From positions 558,001-622,000 of the forward strand of contig NZ_SLZG01000001.1 in the NCBI RefSeq assembly GCF_004341625.1: 64,000 nucleotides of DNA, given 5' to 3'. The DNA comes from Rhizobium sp. BK376 (lineage in GTDB: Bacteria; Pseudomonadota; Alphaproteobacteria; Rhizobiales; Rhizobiaceae). A program made the position numbers and the translations under genes. Within the stretch, counting starts at the first letter, position 1; every line of letters begins with the position of its first letter. Shown here piece after piece: positions 19,110 through 28,330 of this stretch. A model generated the notes under the pieces. It searched no databases, had not been told where the DNA came from, and saw only the letters and a list, made by a program, of their open reading frames with translations.

Positions 19110-20480
19110 TCACGCAACATCCTTCGTCACTCCCGGCAGAATAAGACTGGCCCTCAGGCCACCCCATGTGCCGCGGGAAAGCTCCAGCCTCCCCTGATAT
19201 TCATTGGTTATTTCGCTGACGATCGAAAGGCCGAGGCCTGTGCCCGGCTTGCTTTCGTCCAGACGGCGGCCGCGCTTCATCGCTTCGCGAATCTGGTCCG
19301 GCTCCAGTCCGGGTCCGTCATCCTCGACGACAAGTTCGACCCAGGATTTTCGAGCCGGATCGATGCCCCTCACCTCCGCTGGCGCCTCGCTGGCTGCGAC
19401 ACGAACCTTGTGCTCGGCAAAGCGGGCGGCATTTTCGAGCAGATTGCCGACCGTCTCCTCCAGGTCCTGCTGCTCCATCGCAAGCGCGAGGTGCGGCGTG
19501 ACTGACAGCTCGAACTCCTTGTCGGCATTCAGGCGACGCATGACGCGCACCAATCGCTCAAGAGCCGGCTCGGCATCGGTGCGCGCAAGCACGGACTCCC
19601 GTTGAGCGGCGATGCGGGCGCGGTTGAGATAGGACTGCACCTGCCCTTGCATGGATTCGGCCTGATGCTTCACGAGATCGCCATGGGAGCGCTCGAGCAC
19701 CCGCGACTCGTTGAGCAATACGGCAATGGGGGTCTTCAGCGAATGCGCCAGATTGCCGACCTGCATGCGCGCCCGCTCGACGATGCGCCGGTTGCTGTCG
19801 ATCAACGCATTGACTTCGTTGGCAAGGGGAAGGATTTCGCGGGGGAATTCCCCCTCCAGCCTTTCGCGATCGCCGGCGCGGATGCGCTCCAATGCCCGAC
19901 GCGCCTTATCGAGCGGCCTGAGCCCGTAAAGAATGGCGAGCGCGTTGACGATCAGGCTGCCGACACCGAAGCCGGCCAGCGCCAGATAGAGGCTATGGGA
20001 AAATGTGCGCACATCGTCCTCGACGACGGCGATATTGCCGGTAACGCGGAAGCGCGCTGCGCGGCCGTCGGTATCGAGCACCACCTCGGTTTCCGCAACC
20101 TGGACGTGATTTCCGAAAGCATCCGTGACGATGTAATAGCGCTCGTAATTCTTGTCGAACGGTGCCTCAAGCACTGATAGGACAGGCAGGGTCGAAGCAC
20201 CGAGCGACGGGGAGACGAGCGGGGCCGCCGTATAAGTGCCCAGGGGCTCGACCATCCAGTACCAGCCGGTCTTCGGCTGGGCGAAACGCAGGTCGCCGAG
20301 CTGCGGGCTGCCGGCAAGGGCACCCTGGTCGCCGATCGTCACTGAATTGATGACGTTATAGAGCTGGGCGCGCAGCAGATCCTGAAAGCCGCGCTCGGCG
20401 CTCTTGCGATAGAGCGTCGAAATAACAAGACCGATCACCACGAGCGCTACCGCCGACCACAACGTGGTCAGCAGCAGCAC
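19110..20480 (-). CDS. feuQ: Sensor histidine kinase FeuQ-like
   Basis: A membrane sensor kinase of the PhoQ type; 456 residues from the first permissible start, GTG 20480. Membrane helices are at about 3-23 and 165-186, and the periplasmic domain between them has about 140 residues. The H box GNLAHSLKTPIAVL carries His246. The ATPase domain has LLENAARFAEH and GTGLGLSIV. FeuPQ pairs are known in rhizobia to control osmoadaptation and cyclic glucan export; they were first described with cycHJKL in work on iron uptake. Oddity: GTG 20480 has no Shine-Dalgarno and would drop a basic N-terminal segment (reading RIKSLTAR) that remains in frame upstream. A non-standard start (ATT at 20501-20499) overlapping the feuP stop is possible. 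Confidence 0.75.
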   Translation of the reverse strand: MLLLTTLWSAVALVVIGLVISTLYRKSAERGFQDLLRAQLYNVINSVTIGDQGALAGSPQLGDLRFAQPKTGWYWMVEPLGTYTAAPLVSPSLGASTLPVLSVLEAPFDKNYERYYIVTDAFGNHVQVAETEVVLDTDGRAARFRVTGNIAVVEDDVRTFSHSLYLALAGFGVGSLIVNALAILYGLRPLDKARRALERIRAGDRERLEGEFPREILPLANEVNALIDSNRRIVERARMQVGNLAHSLKTPIAVLLNESRVLERSHGDLVKHQAESMQGQVQSYLNRARIAAQRESVLARTDAEPALERLVRVMRRLNADKEFELSVTPHLALAMEQQDLEETVGNLLENAARFAEHKVRVAASEAPAEVRGIDPARKSWVELVVEDDGPGLEPDQIREAMKRGRRLDESKPGTGLGLSIVSEITNEYQGRLELSRGTWGGLRASLILPGVTKDVA

Positions 20481-20496
20481 ACGCGCGGTGAGCGAT

Positions 20497-21168
20497 TTAA
20501 TTCGCAGTGGACGGGGCTTGGATTCGATAGCCTAGTCCTCGCACGGTCTCGATCAGGTCCACGCCCATCTTCTTGCGAAGGCGGCCAACGAAAACCTCGA
20601 TCGTGTTGGAATCGCGGTCGAAATCCTGGTCGTACATATGCTCGACCAGCTCCGTGCGAGAGACCACCTCGCCCTTGTGATGCATGAGATAGGCTAGGAG
20701 ACGATATTCATGAGAGGTAAGCTTGAGCGCCTTGCCGTTGACTGTCGCCTTCGAACTCTTGGTGTCGAGGCGAACAGGGCCGCAGACGATTTCGGAAGAC
20801 GCATGGCCGGCAGCGCGGCGGATCAGCGCGCGGATGCGGGCGAGCACTTCTTCGACATGGAAGGGTTTGGCGACATAATCGTCGGCGCCTGCATCGATGC
20901 CGGCAACCTTGTCGCTCCAGCGATCACGGGCAGTCAGGATGAGAACAGGCATGCTGCGGCCGGCAGCACGCCATTTTTCAAGCGCGGTGATCCCATCCAT
21001 TTCGGGCAGGCCGATATCAAGGATGATCGCGTCGTAGGGTTCGGTTTCGCCGAGAAAATGGCCCTCTTCGCCATCGAAAGCGACATCGACAACATAGCCG
21101 GCCTCTTTCAAGGCCTCGGCAAGCTGACGGTTCAGGTTGATATCGTCTTCAACTACGAGAATGCGCAT
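20497..21168 (-). CDS. feuP: Response regulator FeuP-like (PhoP/OmpR family)
   Basis: The DNA-binding partner of the FeuQ-like kinase; 223 residues from ATG 21168, preceded by GGCGGA. The start chosen gives the length I recall for FeuP. The receiver domain has EDD at 7-9, phospho-acceptor Asp51 in IILDIGLP and the KPFHVEE motif. The winged helix ends with VGRLRKKMG and TVRGLGYRIQ. It lies just upstream of feuQ and just downstream of a small exported protein that is probably the FeuN inhibitor. The name rests on the neighbours and on resemblance, since PhoP paralogues are similar. Confidence 0.75.
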   Translation of the reverse strand: MRILVVEDDINLNRQLAEALKEAGYVVDVAFDGEEGHFLGETEPYDAIILDIGLPEMDGITALEKWRAAGRSMPVLILTARDRWSDKVAGIDAGADDYVAKPFHVEEVLARIRALIRRAAGHASSEIVCGPVRLDTKSSKATVNGKALKLTSHEYRLLAYLMHHKGEVVSRTELVEHMYDQDFDRDSNTIEVFVGRLRKKMGVDLIETVRGLGYRIQAPSTAN

Positions 21169-21215
21169 GTTTCCGCCCAATTTTTAGCCGATTCGCGAGG
21201 CCTCTGCGGAGCTTA

Positions 21216-21470
21216 CTACATCGGCACCTTCACGGTCACCTTGCGTGGCCGCTGGCCGTTGCCCTGGACGAGAACGGTGATGACACAGCTGTCACCGGAT
21301 GGCTGGGCGGAAAGAAGCTGCCCCCCGGTCTTGGCGACGACCTGGGCGGCAGCATCGCTGCAATCGCCGCCGGCGCGCGCGACCAAGGTCGGCGTCGTCA
21401 CCGGCAGCACAGCCGACCCCGCCGTAATGGCGGCCGCTGCTGCTACGCTCAAGAGTGATGCCATGCTCAT
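21216..21470 (-). CDS. feuN: Small periplasmic protein, probable FeuN inhibitor of FeuQ
   Basis: An 84-residue exported protein upstream of feuP on the same strand. The first 20-25 residues are a signal peptide (poly-Ala core, then an AGSA-type cleavage region). The mature part has two Cys (in GGDCSD and GDSCVI), which could form a disulfide, and a basic end RPRKVTVKVP. GGAAG precedes a pair of ATGs (21470 and 21464), and the second has the better spacing. In Sinorhizobium, FeuN is a small periplasmic protein linked to feuPQ that holds FeuQ in check. Position, size and export fit this. I could not align it with FeuN, so the name is an inference. Confidence 0.55.
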   Translation of the reverse strand: MSMASLLSVAAAAAITAGSAVLPVTTPTLVARAGGDCSDAAAQVVAKTGGQLLSAQPSGDSCVITVLVQGNGQRPRKVTVKVPM

Positions 21471-21580
21471 ACTTCCACAGGGACATTAACTTGAGCGAAT
21501 ATGTACCCAAACCCGCCTGAATGGCAAATGAATGGGTGGTAACTTTCTGTTGGGCAACCGCTCGACTGGGTGCCAGGCTA

Positions 21581-21793
21581 TCAGATTGATTTAATTGCGG
21601 AAGTTGCCGTCACTCGGCCGTAGATGGCGACCAGACTGCCCACCGCGCCGGCGATTGCGACCGCCGAATCGGCGATGGTGGATTGGTCCGCCGCGCCGAC
21701 CTGAATGCCGGTGAATTGCAGCGCCGAAGCACCAAGCGCGAGCAACGCACCCCACACGGTTTTCGAAAGATACCACTGCTTGACGTCTTCCAT
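21581..21793 (-). CDS. Holin-like small membrane protein at the end of the GTA cluster
   Basis: A 70-residue protein with two hydrophobic segments (about 12-30 and 43-60) and short charged ends. AAGGAG sits eight bases before ATG 21793. It lies directly after the hub gene and is transcribed with it. The layout resembles small phage holins or holin-like proteins that let an endolysin reach the wall. An endolysin-like gene is present at the other end of the same cluster. The holin role is inferred from topology and position; there is no diagnostic motif. Confidence 0.55.
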   Translation of the reverse strand: MEDVKQWYLSKTVWGALLALGASALQFTGIQVGAADQSTIADSAVAIAGAVGSLVAIYGRVTATSAIKSI

Positions 21794-21818
21794 GGAACAC
21801 TCCTTTTTGGGTTGGAAG

Positions 21819-24800
21819 CTAGGGGGTGACGATCGCGACAGCCGGGATGCCAAGCGGCACCCGCTGGCCCATCTGGGCGACGATCACCTGAAGTTGAGAT
21901 TGTTTCGCGCCAAAATCGGCGAGTTCTTCGGCGGCGGAATAAAGCCATGTCGGCTGCGTCACCTCGACCTGCCGAACGACCTCGCCGCTCTTCATGATCT
22001 GCAGCTGGTAGCGCTCCGTCGGCTCATCGAGCGGGATATCCGGCGGGATCCAATTGTCGGCATCGATGCGGCCGCGCCTGATCCAGCTGATCGCCACCGC
22101 GCCATTATCGTCGCGACTGGCCGTGATATGGACGGGCGACAGCGGCGTTTGCGCGCGCAGCCCACCCTCGAAGACAAAGGGACCTGCCATGCCCTTTGCG
22201 CCGGCCGCTTCGGCGATCCAGTTGAGGGCAAGGCCCATTTCCTCGCTGGCGAGCCCAAGCGGCTGGACCGCATCATCGAGAAAGACGATCGTCGCTCCCG
22301 CTTCAGCGCCCGATGCCATCGCAGCCTCGGTGCCGGCGAGCCCGCGCAACAGGCCCGTGAGCTGCCATCGATTGGCGGCAATCTCTTCGGCGTTCAGAAA
22401 GGCGCCGATCTCCCAGACGCCGCTGATCGCCTGCAAGGCGAAGAGATTGCCGCCGTTCAGAACCGAAAGTTCAGGCAGTGAACTCAGCCCATCGAAGGGC
22501 AGATCGACGAGGAGCGGCTGCGACCAGTCGAAACGACCGCTCACGCCCGCAACGACGGGGGCGACCAAGCTCCCGATCTTCGCCGGCTTGTCGAGGAGAA
22601 CCCGCGTTGCATAGCCCTCCGATGACGGAGAAGCGGAAAGCATCGTGGTTCGCCAGGGTTTCGCATAGGCCGCCCCGCGGGCGAAACTCGAGGCATCGCC
22701 GCTTGAAAATTGCGGCAGATCCATGAGCTCGACGATCGGGGCAAACAGGCTGGAAGCGATGCCGGAGGAATTCCGGCCGGATCGGCTGCTTTCGGCAGCG
22801 ACGCCGCCGGCAAGCGGCGCGAACTCACGCGCCTCAATCTTGCGTGACGTGCCATCCTCGATGCGGGTCACAAGAAAGCGGCCATCCGGCCCATCCTCAA
22901 TATCAAGCACATCGCCGGGCTGAACGGCGATCTCGGTCGGCGCAAGGGAGAGTGTCAGCGAGCGACGCGAGATGCGGTTGTCGCGCAGCAGAGCCTCGGC
23001 CGCCGCCAGCGCGGCCTCCTCGGGCATGGTGGCGCCGAGGTCATAGCGCAAGGTGCGATTGGACGAGGACGGCGCACGGCGCGATCTGACGCTCGATTGC
23101 TCATAATCCGCGTCAGGATCGAAGAAGGTGACGATCGCGTCGGCGGCATAGTCGCTGTCATGGCCGCGGACCTCCTGCCAGAGCGGCTGATTGTCGAGGT
23201 CGGCGACCGTCGTGATCGGAATGGCCGGCAGGCTGGCGCGTGTGCGCGAGCGGAAACGCAATACGCTGCCATCCTCTATCACGTCGATCTGGAAGACCTC
23301 CAGCAGCGGATCGATCAAGCTACGGGCGGAGGTGACGTCGCCCTGGACATATCCGGTCAGATCGCCGCTGACGTCAGACACGTCGAAATCGGTAAAATTC
23401 TGATCCCGCAGGATTGCCGCAATTATATCGGCCAGCGTCCCGGAGCCGAGCCTGCCGTTCAGCCAATGGCCGGTGCGCCAATTGCCGCCGTCGCTCCAGA
23501 TCGACGTGTCCAGCGGAAAGGCCGGATAGGGCCGCGCATCCCAGGTCCAGACGAAGATATGGGTGGGATCGACCATGCCTGAAGGCGCAGCAGCGCTGCT
23601 CCAATGGTCATGATGCGCTTCGAGAAAGCGGCGCTGTATGCTGTCGGCACGCATCCGGTTGGAGAAATAGGGTGCGGCCGACTCGACGGACTTCGGATCG
23701 AGGAAGACATTCGGCTGGTTGGCGCCCTTGTCGATGGCAGGGCAGCCGAGCTCGGTGAACCAGATAGGCTTGCTGCGCGGTGACCACGCCGTCGCAGCGG
23801 CATGCTCGGCGCCGCCCGTGCGCTCGTGATGCGGATTGGACCACCAGCTTTCGATATCCTTGTAGCGGAATATCCAGGGCTTGCCCGCCAGACCATCTGA
23901 AATAGCGGATCTCTTGCGATCGAAACGGTCTGCATCGCTGGCACAATACCAGTCGAAGCCTTCGCCGCTGGTAATGGCGGCACCCATGGCCGCGAGATCG
24001 TCGGAAACCTTGAAGCCATCAGGATTCGGTGCGGAGAGATCGTCGTCCCGCCAGTCGGCCAGCGGCATGTAGTTGTCGATGCCGATGGCATCGATGTCAG
24101 GCGAGGCCCAGAGCGGATCGAGATTGAAATAGACGTCGCCACTGCCATCGGCGGGATGGTAGCCGAAATATTCGCTCCAGTCGGCGCCGTAGGTCAGCTT
24201 CGTTCCCGGTCCGAACACTGCCCTGATATCGGCCGCCAGGGTCGCAAGTGCCTGTACGAACGGAAAGCTGCCGCTGCCATCGCGCAATTGCGTCAACCCG
24301 CGCAGTTCGGAGCCGATGATGAAGCCATCGACCCCGCCGGCGGCTGCGGCCAGATGGGCGTAGTGCAGCACCAGTCGCCGATAGCCCTCATCGATGCCGT
24401 GATAGGCGATGGATTGCCCGTCCACGGAGAAATCTCCGGCTGACGCATTGCCGCAGAAAGCCGTAATCTGCGCGCCCGCGGCACTGGTGCGATCCGCCGT
24501 GCCGGGCTGACCAATCGCGGGGAAACAGGTGATCCGCCCTCGCCAGGGATAGGTGGCCTGACCGGCGCCACCATAGGGATCCGGCAGCCCGTTACCGGCC
24601 GGGATATCCATCATCAGGAAGGGATAGAGGCAGACTTTCAGCCCGCGCGCCTTAAGGTCCGCAATCGCCTGAAATACGCTGAGGTCGTCTGGTGTGCCGC
24701 CATAGGCAGGCCCGCCATCGCTGAGGCTGATCAGATGGGCATCGGCGCGCGAGATGCCGGACACGGACCAGGGACTGCTTTCGCTATCGCGGGCATTGGC

Positions 24801-25664
24801 CTCGACACCAGGCACGATGCGGCAATTGCCGGCGCGCAGATCGGTTCCGAACCAGGCGACGACGAGCGCCACGCTTTCGAGATTGGGGCAAAGGGCAGTG
24901 AGTTCGTCCAGCGAGGCCTGCCAGTCCGTGGAAGCCGTCAGCACGTTGCGGTTCATGATCCGGGCGCTGCCGGCGCCGGTCTTCTCGGTCACATCAGTGG
25001 TGGCGTAGCCATGTTCCGTCGAGCCGGGAACGAGGGTTACTGCGCGGAGCTGGCTCTCAAGCCGGCCGATCGGACGCACCACCTCGAACTGGAAGAGCGG
25101 AATGCGGTTGCCGTAGGGGTCAAGCGGCAGATGATCGAAGACGACATAGGCAAGGCCGCGATAGGCCGGCGCATCACCCACCCCCTGCTTCGCCTCGATC
25201 AGCGGGTCCGGCAATTGCGTCTCGCTGCCGGTGTAGACCCGCATCTCGATTTCGGTGAGATCAATCTCCTTGCCGTCGGCCCAGACGCGGCGGATGCAGG
25301 CGACAGGCCCTTCGCAGAGCCCGATCGCGACATTGGCGAAATAATGGAAGGTCTCGACCTTCGGGCCGGTCGCCTTGCCGCCGGTGCGCTCGGTCGACAC
25401 CTGTTCCTCGAAGCGCGTCGCCCAGATCAGCGTGCCGCCGAGGCGCGCGCTGCCATAGAGACGGCTGATGCCCGTGCCTTCATCGGCGCCCGGAATGCGC
25501 GCAGTTGAAAGCCGAGCGCCCGATATCGTCTGGCTGCCGTTGATCAACGTCTTGTCGAGAACGCTGCCGGCAAGAGCTCCTGCAGCCTGGCCGATGATCG
25601 CGCCGACAGGACCGAGCACGCCGCCGAGCGTTGCGCCGGCCGCCGCAAAGAGAATGGTTGCCAT
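21819..25664 (-). CDS. GTA hub/tail-fibre protein gp15 (TIM-barrel-like megatron)
   Basis: The largest structural protein of the particle; 1281 residues. The N-terminus is a glycine/alanine-rich hydrophobic region (1-45). A large central region (about 390-760) has the GTA TIM-barrel-like domain with sugar-hydrolase-type motifs such as YGADWSEYFGYHP and GFIIGSELRGL. The C-terminal third resembles phage tail-tip (rcc01698-type) domains. In Rhodobacter GTA this protein closes the tail tip and joins the peptidase and DUF2163 proteins. The gene is open throughout. A phosphatase gene separates it from gp14, which is unusual. Confidence 0.93.
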   Translation of the reverse strand: MATILFAAAGATLGGVLGPVGAIIGQAAGALAGSVLDKTLINGSQTISGARLSTARIPGADEGTGISRLYGSARLGGTLIWATRFEEQVSTERTGGKATGPKVETFHYFANVAIGLCEGPVACIRRVWADGKEIDLTEIEMRVYTGSETQLPDPLIEAKQGVGDAPAYRGLAYVVFDHLPLDPYGNRIPLFQFEVVRPIGRLESQLRAVTLVPGSTEHGYATTDVTEKTGAGSARIMNRNVLTASTDWQASLDELTALCPNLESVALVVAWFGTDLRAGNCRIVPGVEANARDSESSPWSVSGISRADAHLISLSDGGPAYGGTPDDLSVFQAIADLKARGLKVCLYPFLMMDIPAGNGLPDPYGGAGQATYPWRGRITCFPAIGQPGTADRTSAAGAQITAFCGNASAGDFSVDGQSIAYHGIDEGYRRLVLHYAHLAAAAGGVDGFIIGSELRGLTQLRDGSGSFPFVQALATLAADIRAVFGPGTKLTYGADWSEYFGYHPADGSGDVYFNLDPLWASPDIDAIGIDNYMPLADWRDDDLSAPNPDGFKVSDDLAAMGAAITSGEGFDWYCASDADRFDRKRSAISDGLAGKPWIFRYKDIESWWSNPHHERTGGAEHAAATAWSPRSKPIWFTELGCPAIDKGANQPNVFLDPKSVESAAPYFSNRMRADSIQRRFLEAHHDHWSSAAAPSGMVDPTHIFVWTWDARPYPAFPLDTSIWSDGGNWRTGHWLNGRLGSGTLADIIAAILRDQNFTDFDVSDVSGDLTGYVQGDVTSARSLIDPLLEVFQIDVIEDGSVLRFRSRTRASLPAIPITTVADLDNQPLWQEVRGHDSDYAADAIVTFFDPDADYEQSSVRSRRAPSSSNRTLRYDLGATMPEEAALAAAEALLRDNRISRRSLTLSLAPTEIAVQPGDVLDIEDGPDGRFLVTRIEDGTSRKIEAREFAPLAGGVAAESSRSGRNSSGIASSLFAPIVELMDLPQFSSGDASSFARGAAYAKPWRTTMLSASPSSEGYATRVLLDKPAKIGSLVAPVVAGVSGRFDWSQPLLVDLPFDGLSSLPELSVLNGGNLFALQAISGVWEIGAFLNAEEIAANRWQLTGLLRGLAGTEAAMASGAEAGATIVFLDDAVQPLGLASEEMGLALNWIAEAAGAKGMAGPFVFEGGLRAQTPLSPVHITASRDDNGAVAISWIRRGRIDADNWIPPDIPLDEPTERYQLQIMKSGEVVRQVEVTQPTWLYSAAEELADFGAKQSQLQVIVAQMGQRVPLGIPAVAIVTP

Positions 25665-25823
25665 TGGGGCTCCTGAAAAACGGCGCGTTCACGCGCGAAT
25701 AGTTCGCGCCGACAGACGGTCGGCTTGAAAATGCTCTTTAAAATTGCACTAAATTGGAGCGATCGAGCGCTGAAACAGCGCGTGCCGCACGGGCCGGCAT
25801 ATCGGTGAATAGACCGCGCCGAC

Positions 25824-26300
25824 CTACGTCGGAAGCTTCATGACCCAATCCCGTTGAGCATCGGTGTCTGGGATTGGCAAACCTCTCGCCTTTTCGATTG
25901 CCGATAGCGCTGCAGAGGGAATGACGCCCCTGGCAATCAATATGGCGGCGGCCATGACAGAAGATCGACCGATCCCGGCTCGACAATGAATGGCGACCGT
26001 CTTGCTTTTGCCCGCCACCTCTGTCGCGAAACGCATGGCAAATTTGACATCGTCGGGAACACCCCGATCGGGAATGGGGAACGACAGAAATTCAACGCCG
26101 TTGTTCTCGCAGAGCGCTGCCTCCATGCCCAGCCCGAGATCGCCCACCTCGTCACGTTCCAACAGGCTGATGACGATCTCCACGCCTGAACGCTTCCAAT
26201 GCGCGACCTCGTCTTCCAGCCAGTCACCTGCTCGCGGCCTCGCCATAATGGCAAGTTTGTATGGGCCAGCAGCCTCGATCCAATAGAGTTCTGAGTGCAT
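25824..26300 (-). CDS. Dual-specificity/tyrosine protein phosphatase
   Basis: A cysteine-based protein phosphatase of 158 residues from ATG 26300. The P-loop HCRAGIGRSS has catalytic Cys106 and Arg112. A likely general acid is Asp78 in PIPDRGVP. The N-terminal half, reading YWIEAAGPYKLAIMARPR, is typical of bacterial phosphatases of this kind. It is cytoplasmic, with no signal. It lies between GTA genes gp14 and gp15, in the same direction but with 57- and 159-base gaps instead of overlaps, so it looks like an insertion that left both neighbours intact. Its substrate is unknown. Confidence 0.85.
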   Translation of the reverse strand: MHSELYWIEAAGPYKLAIMARPRAGDWLEDEVAHWKRSGVEIVISLLERDEVGDLGLGMEAALCENNGVEFLSFPIPDRGVPDDVKFAMRFATEVAGKSKTVAIHCRAGIGRSSVMAAAILIARGVIPSAALSAIEKARGLPIPDTDAQRDWVMKLPT

Positions 26301-26357
26301 TTGTCCGATTAAACCTGGTGCCGCCGACCTTTGCAAGACGCAACCAAACCTGGCTTT

Positions 26358-26795
26358 TCATCGATCTGGAAACCGGAAGGTGCCGGCAATGCGTCGTCGC
26401 CAGGAGGGCACGAGAGCGGAGCGGACGACGGTTGCCTGTTCGTAGGCGTGAATGAAATGCCGCCCGGCGCAGAGGATGCCGGCATGCTTGGCGGCACAAT
26501 CGGGCCGCCAGCGGAACAGCACGAGATCGCCCGGCGTGCCTTCGCTTATCGGGATCGAGGGCCCGAAATGGCGGATCGCGGCGTTCATCAGCCGCTCTTC
26601 GCCATTCCGTTCCGCCCAGTCGCGGGCATAAGGACCGGGCAGCTCCGGATCGCGACCATAGAGTTCGCGCCAGATGCCCCTCACAAGTCCGAGGCAATCG
26701 CAGCCAACGCCCTTGGTGGAGCCTTGATGGCGATAGGGCGTGCCGATCCAGCTCTCGGCGATCGAGAGCACTTGTGCCCGAATATGCTCACTCAT
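26358..26795 (-). CDS. GTA gp14 NlpC/P60-family cell-wall peptidase
   Basis: A tail-tip peptidase of 145 residues with the NlpC/P60 fold. The catalytic Cys34 is in GCDCLGLVRG, His104 is in AAKHAGIL, and a third polar residue (His116) is in FIHAYE. In GTA particles it is thought to cut peptide cross-links in the recipient wall so DNA can enter. The ATG overlaps the gp13 stop by four bases. The conserved length and residues suggest it is active. Confidence 0.93.
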   Translation of the reverse strand: MSEHIRAQVLSIAESWIGTPYRHQGSTKGVGCDCLGLVRGIWRELYGRDPELPGPYARDWAERNGEERLMNAAIRHFGPSIPISEGTPGDLVLFRWRPDCAAKHAGILCAGRHFIHAYEQATVVRSALVPSWRRRIAGTFRFPDR

Positions 26796-27682
26796 GAAAA
26801 CAACGGGCTCCCGTCATGCAGGCTGATGCCGTCGGCATAGGTGTAGGCGAAATCGGCGCCGGGCATGTGGGGAAAACCACGGAAATTCTGAGGGTTGGCG
26901 AATTTCGCGCGGCAGGTCGCAAAGGCCTTGTCGCATCCTGCCGTCAACACGATGCAGTCGCCGACATCGGGCATGATGTTGAGCGGCAGCCAAAGCGTCA
27001 CCTGCAATCCGGCATTGGTTGCTGCATGGCTGTCGATATCTGCCGAAAGCCCCGCATTCGCGCCCTCAACGAAGGTCAGCTTGCCATGCGCGAAGAAGTC
27101 AGCCGCGACGTCGCCTGTGCCTGACAAGACAAGCCGCGTCGCGTCCAGCACCGCCGCGACGGTCCCTTCGGCCCGATATTGCGGCAGGCCGAGATCGATG
27201 CCGCATCTGGCATCGCCGAGGACGGCGTCGCAGCGCCTGACGTAAATGCGGCCCTGCGGCTCGGAAAGCCTCGCGGCAAAGCTGCGCAGCTCCGCCTGGA
27301 ACTGACCGGTCTGCGGCGTGACTTCGCCGATCTCCTGTACTTTGAGCAGCAGATGTTGGTCCGGCACTGCCCAGTTGACGAGATAGACCTCGACGCGTGC
27401 TCCGTCATAAAGCCCGGCGTTCAGATCCGCCTCGGTGATCGCATCATGGGAAAAGCCGCCGGCGACATTGCTGGTTGCCGCCGGCAATCCCGCCTCTTCC
27501 TCACCATCGCTGGCGGAAAAGCCGCTTGCGGCCAGGAACTGCGTGCCGGCAAAGCTGAGGTCATGGTCATGCTCGGTGAAACCGAGGACGACGCCATCGC
27601 GGCGGAGAACCCGCCAGCAGTGACAGAGCGTGGTCGCATCGCCGGACAGATGCGCGGCCAGATCAGGATCGATCGCTCTCAA
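26792..27682 (-). CDS. GTA gp13, DUF2163/phage BR0599-family tail protein
   Basis: A tail-tip structural protein of 296 residues. The N-terminal half is the DUF2163 region. The C-terminal half carries the family signature of spaced cysteines (RCDAVLGDARCG; then CDKAFATCRAKFANPQNFRG ending in GFPHMPG). The start overlaps gp12 by four bases, and the stop overlaps gp14. In Rhodobacter GTA it forms a layer of the tail baseplate beside the hub. Confidence 0.93.
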   Translation of the reverse strand: MRAIDPDLAAHLSGDATTLCHCWRVLRRDGVVLGFTEHDHDLSFAGTQFLAASGFSASDGEEEAGLPAATSNVAGGFSHDAITEADLNAGLYDGARVEVYLVNWAVPDQHLLLKVQEIGEVTPQTGQFQAELRSFAARLSEPQGRIYVRRCDAVLGDARCGIDLGLPQYRAEGTVAAVLDATRLVLSGTGDVAADFFAHGKLTFVEGANAGLSADIDSHAATNAGLQVTLWLPLNIMPDVGDCIVLTAGCDKAFATCRAKFANPQNFRGFPHMPGADFAYTYADGISLHDGSPLFS

Positions 27683-28320
27683 GGGATGATCTCCATCAGG
27701 GGAATGGACGGGATGCGGCCGGCATTGAAGGCCGACAGGTTGATGTCTATGCGGTCGATGGCGAAGCGGACGGGGACATCGAATTCGAAACCGGCGGTGA
27801 TGGTGTGGCCAGCCGGTGGGATAGCGGTTGGCTGCAAGGTGACGATCCCTGTTGACGGATCGCAGGCAACATCCGCCGCTGGCTGGATCACGCCATTGAC
27901 GGCGACGATCACTGAACCCGCGACCGGCTTTGCGATTGAGCGCACGGAGCGTCCATCGGCATCGCCATAGGCTTTCGCGAGCTGGAAGCCCGTGGCCGAG
28001 CCATCGCCGGTCCCGATCACTTGATCCATGGCGGTGATCGGCGCGCCGGGACGTCCGGAGGTGAAATCGACCGGATCGCGGAAACGAAAGCCATAGAGTT
28101 CGCCGCTACGCGCCTCGAAGAATTCCAGGACGTCGTAGAGATCGGCGACCGAGCGAATGCCCGAACCGGCATCATAGCTGCGGCGAGCGTCGCGCCAGCG
28201 GCTGTTGCGGCTCTCCCGGCCGTTCGAGAGATTGACGATATCGGTGCGCCTGATCGGGCCGCCTGATGTCGCCAACGACAGGCGCAAGGGGAAGCGGACC
28301 TCGTGAAACCCTGACGTCAT
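27679..28320 (-). CDS. GTA gp12, DUF2460 distal tail protein
   Basis: A distal tail protein of 213 residues. ATG 28320 is preferred because GAGGAGA precedes it and the family begins there with GFHEVRFP. The open frame upstream to 28470 is low-complexity and is a shadow of gp11. The GR.SRNSRWRDARRSYD region and the FFEARSGELYGFRFRD block are DUF2460 hallmarks. It is coupled to gp13 by an ATGA overlap. Confidence 0.92.
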   Translation of the reverse strand: MTSGFHEVRFPLRLSLATSGGPIRRTDIVNLSNGRESRNSRWRDARRSYDAGSGIRSVADLYDVLEFFEARSGELYGFRFRDPVDFTSGRPGAPITAMDQVIGTGDGSATGFQLAKAYGDADGRSVRSIAKPVAGSVIVAVNGVIQPAADVACDPSTGIVTLQPTAIPPAGHTITAGFEFDVPVRFAIDRIDINLSAFNAGRIPSIPLMEIIP

Positions 28321-28330
28321 GGATGTCTCC

